Assembly: GCF_001881565.1 (NCBI RefSeq)
Contig: NZ_MPDJ01000002.1
Location: forward strand, 562,517-626,516
Source of the DNA: Eisenbergiella tayi
GTDB lineage: Bacteria > Bacillota > Clostridia > Lachnospirales > Lachnospiraceae
Reading direction: 5' to 3'
Length of the DNA stretch: 64,000 nucleotides
Under the pieces are notes generated by a model, which saw only the letters and a program-made list of their open reading frames with translations, was not told the origin of the DNA and ran no database searches. The position numbers were made by a program, and so were the translations under genes. Below are positions 46,410 to 55,684 of this stretch, piece after piece (the stretch's first letter is position 1; every line of letters begins with the position of its first letter).

Positions 46410-47918
46410 TTAATCCAGCACAATCCGGAATACCACCGGCTTATCGCTTTTTACACCGTCCACCTTCACATGGAAGCCTGCTTCATCTCTGGTACAGCAG
46501 CATTCCCCGTCAAAGCCCAGCACTTCCGTCTTTTTAATAATCCCGTGGAAATTAGGCTTCTTGGATGCGTCCTGCTCTCCCAGCGCAGGGAAGGTATACT
46601 CTCCGTTTTCACTGCATTTCATGACAATGGCATACAGATTGCCGCCGTTCATGGTATAGCGGATATCATCGGAGGTAAATTCCTTCTTGATTCCGTCGGA
46701 GAACTGGCCTTCCACCACCTGGGTGGGGCCTTCCCCGTATTTTCTCCATACATGGGAGCCGTAAATCGCTTCTCCGTTAACCTTAAGCCACTCACCAATT
46801 TCCAGAAGGATCGCTTCATCCTCTTCGGGAATGGTGCCGTCGGCTTTCGGTCCGATATTCAGCAGAAGATTTCCGTTCTTGCTCACAATGTCCACCAGGT
46901 CACAGATGATGTCCGAGGCAGGCCTGTATGTGTTGTTTTCCGTATAGCACCAGGAATTCAGGGCAACCGCCGTATCCGTCTGCCAATAATAAGGCTTCAC
47001 ATCCGCGAACTGTCCTCTTTCAATATCCACAACAGCGGTACCGAACATGAAGGCGTCATGCTTGTAATTGATAAGTACCTGCTCGCCCCATTCTTCCGCC
47101 CGGTTATAATAATAAGCTGCCAGCTTTTTCAGATAAGGCTTGAAGGAATTGTGCTGAATCCACCAGTCAAAATAAAGCAGACGGGGACGGTAGCGGTCAA
47201 TGATCTCACAGGTTCTTACCAGCCAGTCCTGCAAATATTCTTCCGTAGGCTCCGGTTTGCTGTAAATATCATGATGATCCGCCTCCGGCATGGAGGGCCA
47301 GTAAAGGTCGCCGCGAACCAGAGGTTCTTTCACATCGCTATCAAATTCTTTTCCGTGTCCCAGGAAAAACCAGTGTTCCGCCCGGTGGGAGGAAGCGCCG
47401 TTTACGATCCCTCTTTTGGCAAATTCTTCGCACAGTTCGCCCAGCGTATCCCTCTTCGGGCCATGCTCCCAGGCATTCCAGTGGGAGATTTCACTCCGGT
47501 ACATCTGAAAGCCGTCATGATGCTCGGCAACCGGCACCACATATTTTGCCCCTGCTTTTTCAAACAGATCCGCCCACCTGGCGGCATCGAATTTTTCCGC
47601 CTTGAACATGGGAATAAAATCCTTATAGCCGAAGTCCTTATGGGGCCCATAGGTTTTCACATGATGTTCAAACTCCGGGGAATCCTGGATATACATGTTT
47701 CTCGGATACCATTCGCTGCCAAAGGCGGGAACGCTGTAAGCGCCCCAGTGGATAAAAATCCCGAATTTTCCCTCCCGGAACCAGCCGGGAAGGGGATGGG
47801 CGCTGAGGGAATCCCAGTTATCCTTGTATTTTCCTTCAGCAATAACCTTATCTATCTGCTCCAGATAATCTTTCATCTTCCGTTCCTCCGTCATCCGGGT
47901 GTTATCAGCCTGAGCCAT
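46410..47918 (-). CDS. glycoside hydrolase family 29 alpha-L-fucosidase
   Basis: 502 residues; ATG overlaps the FucU stop (TGATG). Family patterns: GWFREGKFGIFIHWGAYSVPAF, WADLFEKAGAKYVVPVAEHH, and the nucleophile Asp in RLLYFDWWIQ; SKNGNLLLNIGPKADGTIP closes the barrel. A C-terminal beta-sandwich follows. No signal peptide, so it cleaves imported fucosides in the cytosol, releasing L-fucose with retention. Last gene of a dehydrogenase, aldo-keto reductase, FucU, GH29 operon. Confidence 0.93.
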   Translation of the reverse strand: MAQADNTRMTEERKMKDYLEQIDKVIAEGKYKDNWDSLSAHPLPGWFREGKFGIFIHWGAYSVPAFGSEWYPRNMYIQDSPEFEHHVKTYGPHKDFGYKDFIPMFKAEKFDAARWADLFEKAGAKYVVPVAEHHDGFQMYRSEISHWNAWEHGPKRDTLGELCEEFAKRGIVNGASSHRAEHWFFLGHGKEFDSDVKEPLVRGDLYWPSMPEADHHDIYSKPEPTEEYLQDWLVRTCEIIDRYRPRLLYFDWWIQHNSFKPYLKKLAAYYYNRAEEWGEQVLINYKHDAFMFGTAVVDIERGQFADVKPYYWQTDTAVALNSWCYTENNTYRPASDIICDLVDIVSKNGNLLLNIGPKADGTIPEEDEAILLEIGEWLKVNGEAIYGSHVWRKYGEGPTQVVEGQFSDGIKKEFTSDDIRYTMNGGNLYAIVMKCSENGEYTFPALGEQDASKKPNFHGIIKKTEVLGFDGECCCTRDEAGFHVKVDGVKSDKPVVFRIVLD

Positions 47919-48358
47919 CAGTCCGTCACCACACCCTTCTGCAGCATCACATTGGCATAAAGAGCCGTTTCTCCGGTTGCAATAATGGCATACGCCTTCT
48001 TCGCTTCTTCATAAAAAGCAAAACGTTCGATATGGCCGATGGCCTCTTTTCCCCGGGACTCATATTTCTTCTCAATCTCTTCATAAGTATCCCAGATAGG
48101 CGTTTCCACATCATCCCCGGGCATAACCTCCATAAGGCTGAAGGGCTTTTCCACGTAGGAATCCAGAGGGAATACCTGAAGGACGGCATCCAGGATTTCC
48201 GGTACGCCGTGCCCGTCCATACGGATTACAATCGCATCCTTTCCCATGGATTCTGCGGGGAAATTCCCGTCCGCAATCACAATGCGGTCGCTGTGTCCCA
48301 TTTCACATAATACCTTCAGAAGCTGTGGAGATAAAATTTTCGGTACTCCTTTTAACAT
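47918..48358 (-). CDS. RbsD/FucU-family L-fucose mutarotase
   Basis: 146 residues. Motifs: LKGVPKILSPQLLKVLCEMGHSDRIVIADGNFP with the catalytic His, RMDGHGVPEILDAVLQVFPLD, and the C-terminal TGETALYANVMLQKGV. FucU interconverts alpha- and beta-L-fucose; RbsD does so for ribose. The GH29 gene directly downstream, overlapping by one base, favours fucose. It links fucosidase product anomers to the dehydrogenase or transport step. Confidence 0.92.
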   Translation of the reverse strand: MLKGVPKILSPQLLKVLCEMGHSDRIVIADGNFPAESMGKDAIVIRMDGHGVPEILDAVLQVFPLDSYVEKPFSLMEVMPGDDVETPIWDTYEEIEKKYESRGKEAIGHIERFAFYEEAKKAYAIIATGETALYANVMLQKGVVTD

Positions 48359-48359
48359 A

Positions 48360-49382
48360 TCACTTTCCTCCGCCTGTTATTTCACCGTCTAAGTCCCACA
48401 GATCTTCCCAGCCCTTGGCTCCCGGCCAGAGGAATACCTGTCCTTTTATCAGCCTGCAGTTCTTATCCGCCTTCCGGATGGTTTCCATCTCTTCCTCTGT
48501 GAGAGGATCCTCGGTAATACATTTTAAATTGCTCACAAACTGCGGTTCTTTAACGGAAAAGGGAATCGGGATCTGTCCTCTCTGCGCCGCCCATTTCAGG
48601 CAGACAAGAGCTGGATGGATATTATGCTTTTCAGCAATCTCCACGATTTCCGGCATCTGGGTGTCCGCCACATCCTCCGCCGTCCTGTCTCTTTCCGGGC
48701 GGGAAGGGGAGCCTATCGGGCAGTAACCGATGGGCTGGATTCCCTGGGAAACCGCATAGTCAAATAATTCCGGCTGCTGGAATCCGGGATGGAGCTCCAT
48801 TTCCAATGCTGCCGGCTTGATTTTGCACAAAGGCAATACGGCCTTCAGCTTGGGCACCGTCATATTGGACATACCGATATATCTGACCAGTCCTTCCTCC
48901 ACCAGCTGTTCACACTGTCTCCAGACAGACATGAATTCTTCCGCTGAAAAAGGTCTGGAATCCGGGTTGCGGGAATCTCCGTCACATCCCGGCGCATGGT
49001 AATTAGGAAAAGGCCAGTGCACAAAGTAAAGATCAATATAGGAAAGCTGCAGATCCTGAAGGCTTTTCCTGCAGGATTCCAGCACCTGTCCATCGCCATG
49101 CATGTCATTCCATACCTTGGAGGTGACAAAAAGCTCCTTACGCTCCACAATGCCTTCCTCCAGCACACGTTTTAACACCTCGCCGATGCGATCCTCATTC
49201 TGGTACACAGCCGCGCAGTCTATCAGGCGGTAGCCCGCCTTTATGCTGCCATATACCGCCTCAGATACCTGTTCCGGGCCATATTTATCGGAACCGAAGG
49301 TTCCCAGCCCCACCGCAGGGATGGTCTCTCCCGTATAGAGAGCCCTGCGGGGGATTTTATTCTGTTCAATAACTTCCGACAT
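48360..49382 (-). CDS. aldo-keto reductase
   Basis: 340 residues; AGGAGG 6 nt before the ATG. Catalytic tetrad: Asp and Tyr in RLIDCAAVYQNE, Lys in LFVTSKVWND, His in YFVHWPFPN. NADP-binding C-terminal features include IPFSVKEPQFVSNL. The position one base upstream of fucU suggests action on L-fucose or a derived aldehyde, in either direction, by inference. It lacks a close look-alike among named enzymes that I can assign. Confidence 0.88.
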   Translation of the reverse strand: MSEVIEQNKIPRRALYTGETIPAVGLGTFGSDKYGPEQVSEAVYGSIKAGYRLIDCAAVYQNEDRIGEVLKRVLEEGIVERKELFVTSKVWNDMHGDGQVLESCRKSLQDLQLSYIDLYFVHWPFPNYHAPGCDGDSRNPDSRPFSAEEFMSVWRQCEQLVEEGLVRYIGMSNMTVPKLKAVLPLCKIKPAALEMELHPGFQQPELFDYAVSQGIQPIGYCPIGSPSRPERDRTAEDVADTQMPEIVEIAEKHNIHPALVCLKWAAQRGQIPIPFSVKEPQFVSNLKCITEDPLTEEEMETIRKADKNCRLIKGQVFLWPGAKGWEDLWDLDGEITGGGK

Positions 49383-49447
49383 TTTTCCTCCTGTCGTAAC
49401 TGTCAGCTGTCCTCACAGTTACTTCCTGTTTTCGTTATCTGTGAATC

Positions 49448-50500
49448 TCAGTCAAATACCACTGCTACCTTACCGCAGTTTCCTCCGGCCATCAGCGCAT
49501 AAGCCTCTCCCGCTTTTTCAATCGGGAATTCATCGGTAATCAGATCTTCCGGATGGATGCCCCAGCGTACCAGACGTTCCACCAGTTCTTCCATTCTCCA
49601 CAGAGAGGTTACCCAGGAACCGTAAATGGTCTTCTGTCCATGAATGATATCAGGGCTGGGTGTGAAGCTGCAGGTTCCGCCCTCACCAACAAACGCGATC
49701 TTGCCCCATTCCCTTGTAGCACGGATGGCAAGCTGTCTTCCCGGATCACTGGCGCTGGCGTCAATGGATCTTTCCACACCGTTTCCGTTTGTCACCTTCA
49801 TGATGCCTTCCATGGCTTCATCCGGTTTGAACACATAATCTACAAGTCCAAGCTCTTTGGCAAGGCCGATACGGTAATCATTCATTTCCACGCCGATGAG
49901 CATATTCGCTCCCATGGCTTTGGCAAGCATAAGGGCTGCCAGTCCCACCGGTCCCAGGCCCGTTACCAGTACCGCATCATTTCCGCAGACACCGATTTTT
50001 TCAATCGCTTCATAAACCGTACCGAAGCCGCAGGCAACCTGTGCCCCATCTTTATAGGTCAGCTCGTCGGGCAGCGCGATTAAGTCCTTTTCCTCCGCGA
50101 GGATATAAGGAGCCATTCCGCCGTTTCTCTGCCAGCCGTAAGCCTGACGGAAGCGGCTCTTGCAGGATATGTAATAGCCTCTCCGACAGTCATTGCAGAC
50201 ACCGCAGCCGGAAATATGGTAAACAATGACCCTGTCCCCTTTTTTGAAACGTCTCAGGCCCTCGCCCTCTTCCACAATCACACCGCAGGGTTCATGGCCT
50301 GCCACCATACCGGGGATATAGCCTTCCGGCCCTTTTCCCACATGTTCCCTGTAAATACAGCGGATATCGCTGCCGCAGATGGTGGTCGCCTTCGTCTGAA
50401 TCAGCACCTGTCCGTGTCCGGGCTTGGGGATCTCCATATCTTTCATTTCCACCGTGCTGTTGCCGGGCAGCGTCGCCCCTCTCATTCTCATTTTTTCCAT
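49448..50500 (-). CDS. zinc-dependent medium-chain dehydrogenase
   Basis: 350 residues; AAGGAAAGGGG upstream. Catalytic zinc ligands in TTICGSDIRC and VAGHEPCGV, structural zinc Cys cluster ISGCGVCNDCRRGYYISC, Rossmann VLVTGLGPVGLAALMLAKAMGA. Class: threonine/sorbitol-dehydrogenase-like. First gene of the fucose operon, divergent from an AraC regulator, so a role in oxidising fucose or a product is plausible but inferred. Confidence 0.9.
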   Translation of the reverse strand: MEKMRMRGATLPGNSTVEMKDMEIPKPGHGQVLIQTKATTICGSDIRCIYREHVGKGPEGYIPGMVAGHEPCGVIVEEGEGLRRFKKGDRVIVYHISGCGVCNDCRRGYYISCKSRFRQAYGWQRNGGMAPYILAEEKDLIALPDELTYKDGAQVACGFGTVYEAIEKIGVCGNDAVLVTGLGPVGLAALMLAKAMGANMLIGVEMNDYRIGLAKELGLVDYVFKPDEAMEGIMKVTNGNGVERSIDASASDPGRQLAIRATREWGKIAFVGEGGTCSFTPSPDIIHGQKTIYGSWVTSLWRMEELVERLVRWGIHPEDLITDEFPIEKAGEAYALMAGGNCGKVAVVFD

Positions 50501-50789
50501 TGTCGTACCCCTTTCCTTATTAAAAATAATTTTTAATTTCGACTGATAGCTCTATTATAAAAGCTTCCGTAAAAAAGTATTAGAGAAGGAATTGACAACT
50601 TTCAATAATATATGTCGCATCAGCGAAGGTTTTTTCATTATTCAGCAAACCCGTCCCACTCTTTTGCCCGCCGCAGCCCATTCGGCTTCAAATCCCCGGA
50701 AGCCTTGACTTACGGGCGGGGACGCGCTACAGTAAGGATAAAAGACCATGGCTTCTCAAACGTACCGCTTTTCAGAAAGGATCCGAACT

Positions 50790-51689
50790 ATGCGCACAAA
50801 CTTCAGTGATCTGGATATCCGTTTTACCATCGGCGACACCCGGTTCCAGGCCCTCAATATCATATATGAAAAATTTTTACGCACCGTTCCCAGCCACAGC
50901 CACGGCAGCGGAAGCTATGAAATCCATTATGTTCCCAATGGCTATGGCCGCGCCCGCATCAACGGACGTTTTTATGATATCCTTCCCGGCACGCTTTACG
51001 TGACCGGCCCCCACGTGGAGCATGCCCAGACTCCTCACCTGGAGGACCCCATGTGCGAGTACTGTATCTATCTGAAGGCGGAGAAAAGACGCCGTTCCCA
51101 GCCCGTAACCGGTTCGGAGGCCGACGGCTCCGGGCAGATTCTCGCCCTTCTGGAAAAAACTCCCTTTTGGTTTGGCCAGGATACCCATAATGTTTCCCCT
51201 CTGGTAGAGGATCTGTTCACGGAACTGGAAAACCGTTATACCGGATATCAGCTTCAGGTGGAATCCCTCCTGAGGCAGATCCTCATCCGTCTGGTCCGTA
51301 ATTTTGAAGAAAAAAAGGGATCCGGAGCACCCTCCGGATCCTTAATCACCACAGATAAGACTGCGGTGATTATAGAAGATTATTTTCTGTATGAATACCA
51401 GAACCTGTCTCTGGAGGAGCTCGCCGTCAAGCTGGGGCTGGGAACCAGGCAGACGGAACGGCTTCTGCAGAAGCATTACGGCAAAACCTTTCTCCAGAAA
51501 AAAACGGAGGCCCGTATGTCCGCCGCAGCCATCCTGCTGACGGACAGCAGCCGGAGCATTACCTCCGTAGCCGAAGCCCTGGGTTATTCCTCTATCGAGC
51601 ATTTTTCTTCCGCGTTTAAAAATTACTATCAGGTCAGCCCCAGACAATACCGGAAGGAAGGGGCTTACCACAGCTTTCCGCTGTCGTAA
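50790..51689 (+). CDS. AraC-family regulator with cupin sensor
   Basis: 299 residues from ATG 50790 (MRTNFSDLD), with AAGGA 8 nt upstream; a longer frame has no SD. N-terminal AraC-type cupin (VPSHSHGSGSYEIHYVPNG, LPGTLYVTGPHVEHAQ) and C-terminal double HTH (LSLEELAVKLGLGTRQTERLL, TSVAEALGYSSIEHFSSAFKNYY). Divergent from the fucose operon, so it probably controls it. The 289-bp gap between holds no gene and no clear consensus promoter. Confidence 0.88.
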   Translation: MRTNFSDLDIRFTIGDTRFQALNIIYEKFLRTVPSHSHGSGSYEIHYVPNGYGRARINGRFYDILPGTLYVTGPHVEHAQTPHLEDPMCEYCIYLKAEKRRRSQPVTGSEADGSGQILALLEKTPFWFGQDTHNVSPLVEDLFTELENRYTGYQLQVESLLRQILIRLVRNFEEKKGSGAPSGSLITTDKTAVIIEDYFLYEYQNLSLEELAVKLGLGTRQTERLLQKHYGKTFLQKKTEARMSAAAILLTDSSRSITSVAEALGYSSIEHFSSAFKNYYQVSPRQYRKEGAYHSFPLS

Positions 51690-51698
51690 GCCTCCTTT

Positions 51699-52970
51699 TC
51701 ATTTGACATATTCTCTGCTCTTTTGATAGCTGTACAGCAGGGAAACAGTCATCAGGACAGCCAGTATCCCCATCACTATCCATGCAGGATAATAGGAGCC
51801 GGTCATATCGTAAAAAAGACCGATTACCGGAACGCCTATGGCATAGCCTCCATTAACCAGCATCGTAGTCACCCCGAAAATCTCCGGATAATTTTTCGTT
51901 CCGAAGGTACGGCTGGCTATGATGGACGGGCTCACCGTACTTAAGCATGCTCCGAATCCGAAGAAAACTGCCATTAAATACAGTACCGGCGGATGCTGTA
52001 TGACAAGAAGGGAGAGCATGGAAAGAAGGAATACCGCTCCTCCGAAAAGGATGCCCGCACGAACGCCGAATCTGTCAAAAATATATCCCAGAATCATTTT
52101 CCCCGGTACGGCAATCAACAGATACAGGGAGGAAATGGACGCTGCCTTTTCCATGGTATAGCCCGCATCCACGACTGCCGACGGGATATGTATGATAACC
52201 GCCGATGTAAAGGCGATCAAAGCGATGCCGAATACATAAGCCCAGAACACCGGCAGAGAACGAAGCTCCTTCAAGCTGGCATTCCATTCTTTTTCCATGC
52301 GTTTTCCTGCGTTTTGTCTTTCCCTTTCTGTTTTCAGGGTGTCATCCATCTCTTCCCCGTAAGGCTTCAAGCCCTTTTCCACAGGAGTCCGGCGTATTAC
52401 CAGAACCACGGCAGGAACCAGGATACACAGAATCAGAAGGGCCAGAAAACGGTAAGTATAACGCCATCCGTGCTCCACAATCATAGTTCCCATAAGCCTG
52501 CTCAGAACCGTTCCTCCGATACCGGAGCCAGCCATGGCAATGCTGACGATAAACCCTCTCTTTTTCCGGAACCAGTTAGTCAGCACAATATTAACGGGAA
52601 GCATGGCCGCACTTGTAGTGAAAAGCCCCTGAATAAAAGAAATGATGTAAAACTGAGGCAGTGTGGAGGCAAAGGACATCCCTGTAAATACCGCCGTTAC
52701 TCCCAGCAGGCTGCCTACCCAGACCGCATGCATATGCTTTTTTGCCATAATTTTTCCAAAAAAGGGGGCCACCGCCATTCCTACCAGGGAAGCGATTGTT
52801 TTCGTTATGGTAAAAGCGCTCCGCGCGAAGCCGAACTCCTCCGTGATGGGTGTCACAAAAAGACTGGCGCAGCTCACCACCGGCGCATAACATAACGCCA
52901 TTACCAGAACACTCACAGCAAGTATATACCAGCCGTAAAAAAGCTTTTTCTGTTCATTCACGATTTTCAC
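51699..52970 (-). CDS. MFS transporter, monocarboxylate/oxalate-formate type
   Basis: 423 residues from GTG 52970, or a second GTG four codons on; AGAGG favours the latter slightly. Twelve membrane segments with a long charged loop between six and seven (KGLKPYGEEMDDTLKTERER). N-terminus YGWYILAVSVLVMALCYAP and PITEEFGFARSAFT are typical of the OFA/monocarboxylate porter branch. It may move an organic acid made by sugar oxidation. Follows the SDR gene by 14 nt. Confidence 0.87.
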   Translation of the reverse strand: MKIVNEQKKLFYGWYILAVSVLVMALCYAPVVSCASLFVTPITEEFGFARSAFTITKTIASLVGMAVAPFFGKIMAKKHMHAVWVGSLLGVTAVFTGMSFASTLPQFYIISFIQGLFTTSAAMLPVNIVLTNWFRKKRGFIVSIAMAGSGIGGTVLSRLMGTMIVEHGWRYTYRFLALLILCILVPAVVLVIRRTPVEKGLKPYGEEMDDTLKTERERQNAGKRMEKEWNASLKELRSLPVFWAYVFGIALIAFTSAVIIHIPSAVVDAGYTMEKAASISSLYLLIAVPGKMILGYIFDRFGVRAGILFGGAVFLLSMLSLLVIQHPPVLYLMAVFFGFGACLSTVSPSIIASRTFGTKNYPEIFGVTTMLVNGGYAIGVPVIGLFYDMTGSYYPAWIVMGILAVLMTVSLLYSYQKSREYVK

Positions 52971-52984
52971 CGACCTCTTTTCCC

Positions 52985-53755
52985 TTAAATGATGGTATAT
53001 CCGCCGTCAACCAGAATATGCTGAGATGTCACATAGCTGGATGCATCACTGGAAAGAAACAGAATGGTGCCGTTCAGTTCTCCCTGCCGTCCCGGCCGGG
53101 AAGCGGGATTTGTCTTACGATAGGATTCCAGATACTCTTCATTTTTGAACAGCGTATTTGCAGTCATTTCCGACTCAAATAATCCCGGGCCCACGGAATT
53201 AATGGTGATGTTGTCCTTCATGTAGGTTGCCGCCATCCCCATTGTCAGGCCTCTTACCGCCGCCTTGGATGCATTGTAGGAATGTCTTGCCAGCGTCTTG
53301 GATGCCATGACCGCATTGACGGAGGCCACGTTGACAATTTTTCCGTACTGACGGCTGCGCATGCCGGGGATCACATATTTGCACATGAGATACATCCCTT
53401 TTACGTTAATATCCATTACCTTATCCCAGTCTTCCGCCGAGGTGTCCTCTACCGAGCCCTTGATGGCCACTCCCGCATTATTCAGGAGAATATCAATTTT
53501 TCCATAATGCGTAAGAACCTGCTCCACCGCATTCTTTACACTCTCCTCCACCGTCACATCACAGGCGGCGGCAAAAGCGGTTCCGCCCGCTGCCGTAATT
53601 TCCTCCGCCAGCTCGTCCAGCCTTTCTTTTCTTCTTGCAAGCAGAGCCACTTGCGCGCCGTATTCCGCATAAGCTCTTGCCGCATCCGCCCCCAGGCCGC
53701 TTGATGCTCCTGCAACTACTGCAACCTTTCCCTTCAGATCGAATAAGTCTTTCAT
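52985..53755 (-). CDS. short-chain dehydrogenase/reductase
   Basis: 256 residues from ATG 53753-53755 (GGAGG 8 nt upstream). Cofactor motif VVAGASSGLGADAARA, NNAG motif LLNNAGVAIKG, active site Ser in NVASVNAV, then Tyr and Lys in HSYNASKAAV, and the C-terminal SDASSYVTSQHILVDGGYT. A classical SDR. Paired with an MFS carrier and divergent from a LysR gene; the substrate may be a sugar acid, by inference from neighbours. Confidence 0.92.
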   Translation of the reverse strand: MKDLFDLKGKVAVVAGASSGLGADAARAYAEYGAQVALLARRKERLDELAEEITAAGGTAFAAACDVTVEESVKNAVEQVLTHYGKIDILLNNAGVAIKGSVEDTSAEDWDKVMDINVKGMYLMCKYVIPGMRSRQYGKIVNVASVNAVMASKTLARHSYNASKAAVRGLTMGMAATYMKDNITINSVGPGLFESEMTANTLFKNEEYLESYRKTNPASRPGRQGELNGTILFLSSDASSYVTSQHILVDGGYTII

Positions 53756-53853
53756 TTGTAATACCTCCATACCTCTTTTAATTTCCGTTTATAACCAGTG
53801 CCATTATACCATTGTGTCCATCTGACGAGTCACAGCAATAACAGCCTTTACAT

Positions 53854-53868
53854 ACAACAAAGTGTTGT
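53854..53868. promoter_or_regulatory. candidate LysR-type operator
   Basis: ACAAC-N5-GTTGT, an interrupted palindrome in the 180-bp divergent region between SDR and LysR genes, as expected for a LysR binding site. No -10/-35 pair was fixed around it. Confidence 0.4.
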
Positions 53869-53935
53869 GGTAGCATAATAATAAAAGACAGTAATTATCT
53901 CAGCCAGACAAAGGCCCGGGAAGGGAATCATCAGA

Positions 53936-54793
53936 ATGGAAATCAGAAAACTGGAATGTTTTTTAAAGGTATGTGAAACCGGAAGCATATCCGGCGCAAG
54001 CGAGCAGCTCTATATCAGCCAGCAGGGCATCAGCCGGATTATCAGCAGTCTGGAAAAAGAACTGGGAACGGTTCTTTTTATCCGCAGCCGCCAGGGAGTT
54101 TCCCTGACCGCAGACGGACTGATTCTGAAAAAATATGCATCCTCCATCTGCCGGAGCAGTAACGCTTTGTTCCGGGAACTGGCTTCTCCCCATGAACAGC
54201 AGATCACACTGGCGGTTACACCGGGCATTCTTTTTATGTACTGGGATTTTCTGCATGAACTGGAGAAGGATTCCGTAAAGCTTACGGAGCTTTATGACTA
54301 CCAGTGCGACAATGCCGTGAAAACCGGCCTGGCTCAGATGAGCATCGGTGTCGCACCTGTGAATGAAAAACTATTTGATTCCATGCCTCTGGCACGGCAT
54401 CCCCTGTATGTCATCTGCCGGGAGGAGCATCCGCTGGCATCAAAAGCTGCTCTTACTTTTGAGGATTTGGCAGATGTCCATCTGATTATCCATGGCAGGC
54501 GTTATAAGGGAAACCGGGAAATCATGAAAACCCTGAAACAGAAAAAACTGGACGATATCCGGATCAGTGAAACGGATAATGCGGTAAATATGTATAAACG
54601 GTGCCAGGATACGGACTGCGCTGCCATAACTGTTTTATTTCCCAACTCTTCTTTTTCACGGTTCCATTGTATAGCTATTCCGCTGGAAGAGGAACTGTTT
54701 TGGGAACCATGTCTGATATATCCAAAAGGGAAAACTCTTACGGAAAAAGAGATAGATGTGAAGAAGGAAATTCTTGAAAATATGAGGATTTGA
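53936..54793 (+). CDS. LysR-family transcriptional regulator
   Basis: 285 residues. HTH SISGASEQLYISQQGISRIISSLEKELGTVLFIR followed by a periplasmic-binding-like effector domain (ITLAVTPGILFMYWDFL). The final 100 residues are less typical. The SD is weak (GGGAAGGG about 12 nt away). Divergent from the SDR/MFS pair, which it probably regulates. Confidence 0.88.
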   Translation: MEIRKLECFLKVCETGSISGASEQLYISQQGISRIISSLEKELGTVLFIRSRQGVSLTADGLILKKYASSICRSSNALFRELASPHEQQITLAVTPGILFMYWDFLHELEKDSVKLTELYDYQCDNAVKTGLAQMSIGVAPVNEKLFDSMPLARHPLYVICREEHPLASKAALTFEDLADVHLIIHGRRYKGNREIMKTLKQKKLDDIRISETDNAVNMYKRCQDTDCAAITVLFPNSSFSRFHCIAIPLEEELFWEPCLIYPKGKTLTEKEIDVKKEILENMRI

Positions 54794-54878
54794 CCAAGAC
54801 TTTTGCATGACGGTATTTATGTTTCGTGTATATAAGGAACAATATAAAATGAAGTCATAATTCACGGAGGGATTGACA

Positions 54879-55561
54879 GTGAAAATTATCACCTTTGATT
54901 TAGGCGGAACGCTCATGGAATATGCTGGAATGCCTGCATCCTGGACGGATTACTATAAACAGGGGTTTGAAGCAATTAACAGCTACTATAATTATAAGGT
55001 ATCTGAAGATTATATAAAACAATCCGTGGAAATATTAAAATCATTTAATCCCAGACTTCATTATAGAATAGAGAAGAAGAGTTTTCACCAAACTACATAT
55101 TTTCGAAAGCATTAGAGCATTGGGGTAAAAATATTCCGATCAGGGATTGTGTATATCAATTCTATACCGGTCTCAAATTGAAGGCCGAGATATATCCGGA
55201 TACTATCCCATCTCTTATAAAATTGAAAAACAACGGCTATCTTATTACTACATTGACAGACCTGCCGACTGCAATGCCTGACGAATTATTTAAAAGAGAT
55301 ATCTCAATATTATTGCCCTATTTTGATTTATATGTTTCTTCTCTCAGCTGTGGTTTTCGAAAGCCAAATTGCCGCGGACTGCAGATGATTGCGGAATATT
55401 TTAATGTACCAATCACTGAACTTGTTTTTGTTGGAGATGAGGACAAGGACAGAGAAACGGCTATTCATGCAGATTGTCAATTCATCCAAATAAATCGTAA
55501 AAACAGAACTAGTGAAACTATCTTTAATTTGACAGAGCTTATAGAAAAGTTGATAGATTAG
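54879..55561 (+). pseudogene. HAD-family hydrolase gene broken by a frameshift
   Basis: Start GTG 54879 (GGAGG 8 nt upstream). Frame 1 holds HAD motif I IITFDLGGTLMEYAG and runs to about 55080, then stops after TYFRKH. A one-base shift near the AGAGAAGAAGAG tract restores the protein: EEFSPNYIFSKALEHWGKN, then TTLTDLPTAMPD, GFRKPNCRGLQM with Lys, and VFVGDEDKDRETA. Motifs are otherwise intact, so the lesion is recent, a sequencing error, or a slippage site. Confidence 0.85.
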
Positions 55562-55580
55562 AACAGATATATTATCTTTA

Positions 55581-55620
55581 AAGTATTTCAGACGTTCAAG
55601 CCGTCTGAGATACTTTTCTT
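55581..55620 (+). terminator. rho-independent terminator of the HAD gene
   Basis: 14-bp stem AAGTATTTCAGACG/CGTCTGAGATACTT (one G-T pair), loop of six, then TTCTTTT. Confidence 0.85.
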
Positions 55621-55684
55621 TTATGTCGAAATAACAATAAAATAAAATCACTATACTGTACCAGTTGTTACACATACAGAGACT

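Noticed and set aside
46398..47960. 520-codon plus-strand ORF
   Set aside because: Antisense shadow of the GH29 gene.
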